A DNA stretch of 12,131 nt. Source: Bacteroidota bacterium (GTDB taxonomy: Bacteria; Bacteroidota; Bacteroidia; Chitinophagales; Chitinophagaceae). Both the position numbers and the translations under genes were made by a program. The notes beneath the pieces were generated by a model. It was not told where the DNA came from, did no database searches, and was given only the letters and a program-made list of their open reading frames with translations. This document shows, piece after piece, positions 7,067 through 12,131 of the stretch; the first letter of the stretch is position 1; the number at the start of each line of letters is the position of its first letter. The stretch is taken from positions 1-12,131 of the forward strand of contig CANGUS010000030.1 in NCBI GenBank assembly GCA_947457085.1, in the 5' to 3' direction.

Positions 7067-8479
7067 ATGTCGAGAAAGAAAAAATTTGTCATCAATGATT
7101 TAATGATTGAGTCGTATGCAGCCGAAGGCAAAACCATTGCCCGGCACAACGAAAAAGTCATTTTTGTAGAAGGGGCAGTACCTGGCGATGTTGCCAATGT
7201 GTTTGTGTACAAAAATAAAAAAGATTGGGCCGAAGCAAGAGTTAATCAAATTACAAAATATTCGGAAAACAGGGTTGAACCTTTTTGTGAACACTTTGGT
7301 ATTTGTGGTGGTTGTAAATGGCAAATGCTTCCCTATGAATTACAATTACAATATAAAGAGCAACAAGTAAAAGATCAATTGCGCAGAATAGGGCATGTAG
7401 CAGTGGGTGAATATTTGCCTATCAAAGGTTCTGCATTGACAAAATTGTATAGAAATAAATTAGAGTTTACATTTTCTACCAAACAATATATTACCAGTGA
7501 GGAATTAAATAATGGCGAATCTTTTGAAAAAAATGTAGTAGGTTTTCATGCACCCAAATTATTTGATAAAGTAATTGATATTGAAAAATGTCATTTACAA
7601 AACGAACCTACCAATGCCATACGAAATTATATTCGAGCATTTGCTTATGAAAATAATATCAGTTTTTATGATATAAAAAATCATGTAGGCTTATTACGCA
7701 CCATGATGATTCGGGTTTCCTCTTTAAATGAAACGATGGTGAATATCGTTTTTGGAGAAGATGATCAATCTAGTATTTTAATGGTAATGAATGCTGTAAA
7801 AGAAAAATTCCCAAGCATACATTCATTAAACTACACCATCAATTTAAAAATGAATGACAGCATTTATGACCAAGAAGTTATTTGTTTTTCTGGTGAAGCA
7901 TTTATCCATGAAAAATTAGAAGACTTTATTTTTAAAATCAGCCCTAAATCTTTTTTTCAAACCAACCCAACACAAGCAGAAGAATTATATAAAATAACGA
8001 GAGCATTTGCTGATTTAAAAGGTGATGAAATATTATATGATTTATATTGTGGAACAGGTAGCATTGGGATATTTTTATCAAAAAATGCCAAAACAATTAT
8101 AGGTGTAGAAACTATTGAAGATGCGATTGAAGATGCAAAACTCAATGCAAAAAATAATGGATTAGAGAACACCTCTTTTTATGCAGGCGATGTGATCAAG
8201 ATTTGCAATGATTCTTTTTTTGCAAAGCATGGCAAACCCGATGTGGTTGTAATAGATCCTCCACGAGCAGGTTGTCATGAAAAATTAATTGAAAAATTAT
8301 TAGAAATAAAAGCGCCTACAATTGTTTACGTTAGTTGTAATCCTGCCACACAAGCTAGGGACTTACAATTATTATCAAAAGAATATATGATTACAAAATC
8401 ACAAGCAGTGGATATGTTTCCGCATACACACCATGTAGAAAATGTGGTACAATTGAAGTTAGCTGCCTTGGTACAATAG
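7067..8479 (+). CDS. rlmD: 23S rRNA (uracil-5-)-methyltransferase, RlmD/RumA type
   Basis: SAM-dependent enzyme that makes 5-methyluridine in rRNA; E. coli RlmD modifies U1939 of 23S rRNA. An N-terminal TRAM-like RNA-binding region (about 1-68; AEGKTIARHNEKVIFVEGAV) comes first. The [4Fe-4S] cluster cysteines follow as C74-x5-C80-x2-C83 (CEHFGICGGC) plus C175. The C-terminal methyltransferase fold has FFQTNP (296-301), the SAM loop DLYCGTGSIGIF (325-336), the IDPPR motif (396-400), the nucleophile C424 in SCNP (423-426) and the likely base E458 in HHVENVV. All key residues are present and 470 residues is normal. The related paralogues TrmA and RlmC are possible, but the Fe-S motif excludes TrmA. 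I chose the ATG at 7067, giving MSRKKK as in homologues; an in-frame TTG at 7055 adds four residues without support. It is divergent from the TlpA-like gene. Confidence 0.93.
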   Translation: MSRKKKFVINDLMIESYAAEGKTIARHNEKVIFVEGAVPGDVANVFVYKNKKDWAEARVNQITKYSENRVEPFCEHFGICGGCKWQMLPYELQLQYKEQQVKDQLRRIGHVAVGEYLPIKGSALTKLYRNKLEFTFSTKQYITSEELNNGESFEKNVVGFHAPKLFDKVIDIEKCHLQNEPTNAIRNYIRAFAYENNISFYDIKNHVGLLRTMMIRVSSLNETMVNIVFGEDDQSSILMVMNAVKEKFPSIHSLNYTINLKMNDSIYDQEVICFSGEAFIHEKLEDFIFKISPKSFFQTNPTQAEELYKITRAFADLKGDEILYDLYCGTGSIGIFLSKNAKTIIGVETIEDAIEDAKLNAKNNGLENTSFYAGDVIKICNDSFFAKHGKPDVVVIDPPRAGCHEKLIEKLLEIKAPTIVYVSCNPATQARDLQLLSKEYMITKSQAVDMFPHTHHVENVVQLKLAALVQ

Positions 8480-8509
8480 TTGAAAGATGATTAGTAATTA
8501 TTAAATTTG
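8480..8509 (+). promoter_or_regulatory. Promoter candidate for the Nudix-SDR pair
   Basis: TTG (8480-8482), a 19-base spacer and an exact TAAATTTG (8502-8509) fit the Bacteroidota consensus TTG/N17-23/TAnnTTTG. This is the best full promoter match in the window. It begins immediately after the rlmD stop (8477-8479) and ends 11 bases before the next ATG, so the leader would be only a few bases long. Confidence 0.5.
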
Positions 8510-8520
8510 AATAATAGAAT

Positions 8521-9189
8521 ATGGAAGATATTTTAGCCGAAAAAATTAGGAATCAATTTGTAGAAGAAGTAAAGGAGAAGTTTTTAAAACCTTTGCCAGG
8601 TTTGGAAGCACAATTAAAAATGGCACCTGAAACTCGTCGTCAACAAACAGAAATTCCGAATGATGCACGAGTTGCTGGTGTGATGATTTTATTATTTGAA
8701 ATTGATAAAAAATGGAATACCATTTTAATTCGTAGGGCAGAAGACGGACAAACCCACAGCGGGCAAATTAGTTTTCCGGGTGGTAAAAATGAAAAATTTG
8801 ATGTAGATATTATTGCGACTGCTTGTAGAGAATGTGAAGAAGAAATTGGCATCAAAAGAAATGATATTGAAGTGCTTGGAACGCTCACTCCTATTTATAT
8901 TCCACCCAGTAATTTTGTCGTGACCGCAACGGTTGGTTTCATTGCCAATGCGCAAAATTTAAAAGCCGACGAAAAAGAAGTACAAGAAATCATTCAAGTT
9001 CCTTTAGAGTTTTTATTTCATCCAAAAATGAAAAAAGAACAAGAAGTGAAGCCCAATGTAATCTCTCCTACATATCATTTAGATGAAACCATTATTGTTT
9101 GGGGAGCAACCGCAATGCTGATTTCAGAATTAGAGCATTTATTAAATTTACCGAAACCACCAAAAAAAAGAATTCGAATTCACAAATAA
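8521..9189 (+). CDS. Nudix hydrolase, CoA pyrophosphatase (NudL-like)
   Basis: Predicted cytoplasmic Nudix enzyme that cleaves coenzyme A or CoA esters to 3',5'-ADP and 4'-phosphopantetheine. The CoA-pyrophosphatase signature upstream of the Nudix box is visible: ILIRRAEDGQTHSGQISFPG (68-87), with H79 and the GQxSFPGG block. The Nudix box follows, G88 to G110, ending RECEEEIG (103-110), whose E107 and E108 would bind metal. The glutamate expected eight residues before R103 is V95, flanked by D94 and D96. This placement is uncertain, as CoA pyrophosphatases often carry Asp in this stretch. The TPIYIPPSNFVVTATVGF segment (123-140) also suits the family. At 222 residues it is slightly long, because of a charged N-terminal extension of about 45 residues. 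It lies 41 bases after rlmD but has its own promoter candidate, and the SDR gene follows 13 bases later. Subfamily is likely; substrate is inferred. Confidence 0.87.
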   Translation: MEDILAEKIRNQFVEEVKEKFLKPLPGLEAQLKMAPETRRQQTEIPNDARVAGVMILLFEIDKKWNTILIRRAEDGQTHSGQISFPGGKNEKFDVDIIATACRECEEEIGIKRNDIEVLGTLTPIYIPPSNFVVTATVGFIANAQNLKADEKEVQEIIQVPLEFLFHPKMKKEQEVKPNVISPTYHLDETIIVWGATAMLISELEHLLNLPKPPKKRIRIHK

Positions 9190-9202
9190 AATACGATAAA
9201 TC

Positions 9203-9904
9203 ATGAACGCAATTATAACAGGAGCAAGCAAAGGAATAGGCAAAGCGATTGCCGAAAAATTAGTACTGCAAAACTGCAACATCGCAATTTGTGCAAGGGA
9301 TGAAAAACAATTACAAGAGACAAAATCTCAATTACAAATCTTAAATCCTGCTGTTGCTATTTTCACAATGGTTGCCGATTTAAGTAAGAAAAATGAAGCG
9401 CAGTTATTTGGAAAACAATGTTTAGAAAATTTTCAAACCATAGATATTTTAATTAACAATGCAGGATCTTATTTGCCAGGCGACATCACCACAGAAGCAG
9501 ATGGCACTATAGAAAAAATGATTGAAACCAATTTATATTCTGCTTATCATTTATCTCGTATTATCGTCCCTAAAATGCAAGCTCAAATGTCAGGTCACAT
9601 TTTTAATATGAGTTCCATAGCAGGTTTGCAAGCCTACAAAAATGGAGGTGCTTACAGTATTAGTAAATTTGCATTGCAAGGTTTTTCTAAAAATTTACGG
9701 GAAGAATTAAAATCTTATTTCGTGAAAGTGACTACGATTAATCCAGGCGCTACCATGTCTGACTCATGGAGTGGTAGTGGCATTGAGGAAGATAGAATTA
9801 TGAAAGCAGCCGACATAGCTGAAGTTCTTTGGAATGCGTATCAACTTTCGAAGCAAACAGTTGTGGAAGACATTGTATTACGCCCAATTTTGGGTGATTT
9901 ATAA
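9203..9904 (+). CDS. Short-chain dehydrogenase/reductase (classical SDR)
   Basis: Predicted cytoplasmic NAD(P)H-dependent oxidoreductase with a Rossmann fold. The 233 residues show the full classical SDR set: cofactor loop TGASKGIG (6-13), NNAG (85-88), N110, the catalytic S138 (in NMSSIAG), and Y151-x3-K155 (YSISK), followed by NPGATMSD (180-187). R32 after the second beta-strand, in the CARDEKQL segment, hints at NADP(H) preference. The substrate cannot be read from sequence; similarity to 3-oxoacyl-ACP reductases is general to the class. The gene begins 13 bases after the Nudix stop, so the two are probably cotranscribed. Its ending, VEDIVLRPILGDL, looks complete. It converges on the MFS gene with 41 bases between stops, and no strong hairpin terminator is visible there. 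Confidence 0.92.
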   Translation: MNAIITGASKGIGKAIAEKLVLQNCNIAICARDEKQLQETKSQLQILNPAVAIFTMVADLSKKNEAQLFGKQCLENFQTIDILINNAGSYLPGDITTEADGTIEKMIETNLYSAYHLSRIIVPKMQAQMSGHIFNMSSIAGLQAYKNGGAYSISKFALQGFSKNLREELKSYFVKVTTINPGATMSDSWSGSGIEEDRIMKAADIAEVLWNAYQLSKQTVVEDIVLRPILGDL

Positions 9905-9945
9905 TAAGTAGTCTTCTGCTTCTCAATCAACTAATTCATTCAACA

Positions 9946-11160
9946 CTATTTTTTTATCCCGAGTAATCGAAATGTAATAAAAAAACTTGCTGCCATAAAA
10001 ATACCCCCTAGAAAAAAAGGTGCGCCTGGAAAATGAAATGTAGCATTGGGCTTGGTAGCAAAGTAAAATAAATTGGTCATCATTAATGGTCCAAAAATGG
10101 TAGTCAAACTTTGCAAACTGGTTAAACCACCTTGTAGTTCACCTTGTTCGTTTGCAGGTACTTGCGTGGTCATGATGCTTTGAATACAGGGTCCTGAAAT
10201 TCCCCCAAGACAATAAGGAATTAAAAAAACAAACATCATCCAACCTTGTGAAGCAAAAGAAAATAAAAACATACCAAGGGTATATAATCCAAAACCAATA
10301 TATACACTTTTTTCATTGCCTAACCAAGCCACAGAGCGTTTGATTAATAAACCTTGCACAACACCCACTAAAATCCCTACTAATCCTAATGAGTAACCCA
10401 CTAGATCTTTACTCCAATTAAATTGATAAATGGTGAAATAATTCCAATTGCTTTGCACTGCTTGAGATCCCAGATACAGTAAGAAAAAAGCAAACATCAG
10501 CCAACCAATATTTTTATATTTTCGTAGTTTTAATACCGTACTAAAAGGGTTTGCGCGTTTAATATCAAATGGTCTACGATTTTCTTTACTCAACGATTCG
10601 GGCAGTACAAAATAGCCATATAGTAAATTGATAAAACATAAAATAGCACTGGCATAAAAGGGCCATTTAGTGTCGTATTTTCCTAAAATGCCCCCTAATA
10701 CAGGACCTATGATAAAACCCATACCGAAAGCAGCCCCTATCATTCCAAAGTTTTTTGCTCGTGTTTCATTGGTGCTAATATCCGCAATGTAGGCACTAGC
10801 AGTTGTGAAACTTGCTCCCGTAATGCCTGCAATGACTCTTCCAACCATTAACCAACCAAAAGAGGGTGCAAAAGCTAAAAATAAATAATCAATACAGAAA
10901 CCAAACAAAGAAAATAATAAAACTGGTCTTCTACCATATTGATCACTTAAACTACCCATAATAGGCGAACTAAAAAATTGTGCAATCGCAAAACTTGTTA
11001 AAAGGTATCCGCCGTATTTACTTGCTTCATTGATTGAAATACCTTTAAGGTTGGCTATCAATTCGGGTATTACCGGAATGATGATTCCAAAACCAATTAC
11101 ATCTAATAGTAACGTAAAGAAAATAAATTGTATGCTTGCTTTTGAATGTATTGGTTTCAT
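9946..11160 (-). CDS. MFS transporter, TCR/Tet (TetA-like) family
   Basis: Predicted inner-membrane proton-coupled antiporter of the major facilitator superfamily with 12 hydrophobic segments over 404 residues. It follows the TetA pattern closely in the N-terminal half: LLLDVIGFGIIIPV (17-30) with D20 where TetA(B) has D15, MFS motif A as GSLSDQYGRRPV (69-80), IDYLFLAF (90-97) with D91, GRVIAGITGA (107-116) with R108, and antiporter motif C as GMGFIIGPVLGG (146-157). These features favour drug/H+ antiport, but family members in Bacteroidota are widespread chromosomal proteins, so tetracycline resistance should not be assumed. The C-terminal half is less conserved and would carry substrate specificity. 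The ATG start lies 39 bases after the ctaB stop on the same strand, so cotranscription is plausible. There is no sign of a mobile element around it. Confidence 0.9.
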   Translation of the reverse strand: MKPIHSKASIQFIFFTLLLDVIGFGIIIPVIPELIANLKGISINEASKYGGYLLTSFAIAQFFSSPIMGSLSDQYGRRPVLLFSLFGFCIDYLFLAFAPSFGWLMVGRVIAGITGASFTTASAYIADISTNETRAKNFGMIGAAFGMGFIIGPVLGGILGKYDTKWPFYASAILCFINLLYGYFVLPESLSKENRRPFDIKRANPFSTVLKLRKYKNIGWLMFAFFLLYLGSQAVQSNWNYFTIYQFNWSKDLVGYSLGLVGILVGVVQGLLIKRSVAWLGNEKSVYIGFGLYTLGMFLFSFASQGWMMFVFLIPYCLGGISGPCIQSIMTTQVPANEQGELQGGLTSLQSLTTIFGPLMMTNLFYFATKPNATFHFPGAPFFLGGIFMAASFFITFRLLGIKK

Positions 11161-11199
11161 GTGATGAAGATAGAAATAATTATTTTAGTTTATCCATAT

Positions 11200-12075
11200 T
11201 TACATAAACTTGTCTATAATCAATGAAACCAAGGTCAATGGTAAATACACGAATGAAGCAAACATTACTTTACGTGCTTTCAAATCTGAATTGTCTTTTA
11301 AAAAATGAATTGAATTATACAACATCCAAGTAGCAGCAAGCACTAATCCTCCAAATGAAATCCAACTGTATGTTTCAGGCATGGCAATCATAGGCAAAGC
11401 ACTTAATGGGATTAACACTGCACTGTATAACACACATTGAAAGGCAGTATATTGTCCTATTTTACCTTCCTTGGGAAGCATTTTCATGCCTGCCTTTTCA
11501 TAATCTTCATGGCCTATCCAAGCGATTGACCAAAAGTGTGGAAATTGCCAAAAGAATTGTAATATAAAAAGTGTCCAAGCGGCTAAACTGCCCATATGAT
11601 TCGTTGCAGCCACCCATCCAATTAAACAGGGAAGCGAACCTGGTATTGCACCAACTAAAACTGAAATAGCAGTTATTTTTTTTAATGGTGTATATAAAAA
11701 TGAATACAGTAAATAGCTTATTAAAGCAATAAATGCAGACAAAGGATTGAAAAAATGATACAAAATGTATAAACCTACAAACAATACAATGCCTGTAAAA
11801 ATAGTGGCCTCTGTATTTGACATTCTTTTATCAGGCAACGGTCTTGTCATGGTTCTTTTCATGAGTGCATCGGTGTCTTGTTCAAGCAATTCATTGGTTG
11901 CATTGGCTGCAGCTGTAACCAGCATACCTCCTAAAAACAATAAAAATAATTTACTGATTTCAACCTCTTTAATTTCTGGAACCATTAAATAACCTACAAT
12001 ACTCGAAAAAACAACCAACATACTTAAGTTGAGTTTCATTAATTGCTGACAATCTTTTAGTTTTTGCTTTATCAC
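11200..12075 (-). CDS. ctaB: Heme O synthase (protoheme IX farnesyltransferase, UbiA family)
   Basis: Inner-membrane prenyltransferase that adds a farnesyl group to heme B to make heme O, the precursor of the heme of terminal oxidases. It has about nine hydrophobic segments. With the start used here, residues are: first acidic motif N61-x3-E65-x3-D69 (NELLEQDTD) followed by MKRT and RPLP; LLYSFLYTPLKK; GAIPGSLPCLIGW; and FWQFPHFWSIAW followed by EDYEKAGMKMLP. The middle acidic residue is Glu, not the usual Asp. The start is uncertain. The frame is open to the window edge. A TTG at 12114 would give 304 residues, but the GTG at 12075 gives 291, with about ten residues before the conserved QLMKLNLSMLVVFS segment, as in homologues. 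I prefer GTG. The MFS gene follows downstream. Confidence 0.9.
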   Translation of the reverse strand: MIKQKLKDCQQLMKLNLSMLVVFSSIVGYLMVPEIKEVEISKLFLLFLGGMLVTAAANATNELLEQDTDALMKRTMTRPLPDKRMSNTEATIFTGIVLFVGLYILYHFFNPLSAFIALISYLLYSFLYTPLKKITAISVLVGAIPGSLPCLIGWVAATNHMGSLAAWTLFILQFFWQFPHFWSIAWIGHEDYEKAGMKMLPKEGKIGQYTAFQCVLYSAVLIPLSALPMIAMPETYSWISFGGLVLAATWMLYNSIHFLKDNSDLKARKVMFASFVYLPLTLVSLIIDKFM

Positions 12076-12101
12076 AGTATATATTGTTTCAAATAATAAA
12101 A

Positions 12102-12131
12102 TTCCAAATTCCAAACAAGTATTATTTGGAA
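12102..12131. repeat. Tandem 7-base motif with an inverted copy at the window edge
   Basis: TTCCAAA occurs twice in tandem at 12102-12115, and its reverse complement TTTGGAA occurs at 12125-12131, 9 bases after the second copy. The site lies 27-56 bases upstream of the preferred GTG start of ctaB, so it could be an operator or a promoter-region hairpin. It is cut by the window end, and its reality as a functional site is unproven. Confidence 0.35.

Noticed and set aside
9946..11160. MFS gene as an acquired tetracycline-resistance cassette
   Set aside because: No insertion sequence, repressor gene or flanking repeats are visible, the base composition looks like the neighbours, and TetA-like MFS proteins are ordinary chromosomal genes in this phylum.
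1..12131. CRISPR arrays, tRNA or rRNA genes, insertion sequences, toxin-antitoxin or defence genes
   Set aside because: Reading both strands showed no repeat-spacer pattern, no cloverleaf or rRNA-like sequence, and no transposase or defence motifs; the window is almost fully covered by ordinary genes, with no gap over 300 bases.

Overview
The window looks like a piece of a Bacteroidota chromosome, probably near the Chitinophagales/Sphingobacteriales. The DNA is strongly A+T-rich. Start codons have A/T-rich upstream stretches instead of Shine-Dalgarno sequences. Several promoter-like sites fit the Bacteroidota -7 motif TAnnTTTG. The gene set fits too: a TlpA-like protein with DUF4369/DUF5106-type N-terminal regions, a two-domain parvulin of about 650 residues, and a heme O synthase with the NxxxE version of its first acidic motif. 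These assignments rest on recognised protein motifs; no database search was run.

Left part (1-3303, all + strand): the 3' end of cysS (cysteinyl-tRNA synthetase), then fumC (class II fumarase) with its own terminator, a PaiA-like GNAT acetyltransferase whose probable promoter abuts that terminator, and an exported DUF4197 protein. Two back-to-back hairpins (3326-3409) close this side and the converging unit.

Middle part (3431-6883, - strand): an exported TlpA-like thioredoxin-fold protein followed 51 bases later by an exported parvulin-type peptidyl-prolyl isomerase. They look like a two-gene envelope protein-folding or redox unit. A 183-base divergent promoter region separates them from rlmD (23S rRNA m5U methyltransferase) on the + strand. 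After rlmD come a NudL-like CoA pyrophosphatase with a good promoter match, and an SDR oxidoreductase 13 bases behind it.

Right part (9946-12131, - strand): ctaB (heme O synthase), whose start lies near the window edge, followed by a TetA-like MFS transporter. The SDR and MFS genes converge with 41 bases between them.

Nothing here resembles a mobile element, CRISPR array, defence island, RNA gene or clearly new system. The window is mostly conserved housekeeping sequence. The points worth a second look are small: a possibly leaderless acetyltransferase transcript, a GNAT with an altered CoA loop, a parvulin with one altered domain, the exported DUF4197 protein, and the uncertain ctaB start beside a repeated 7-base motif.
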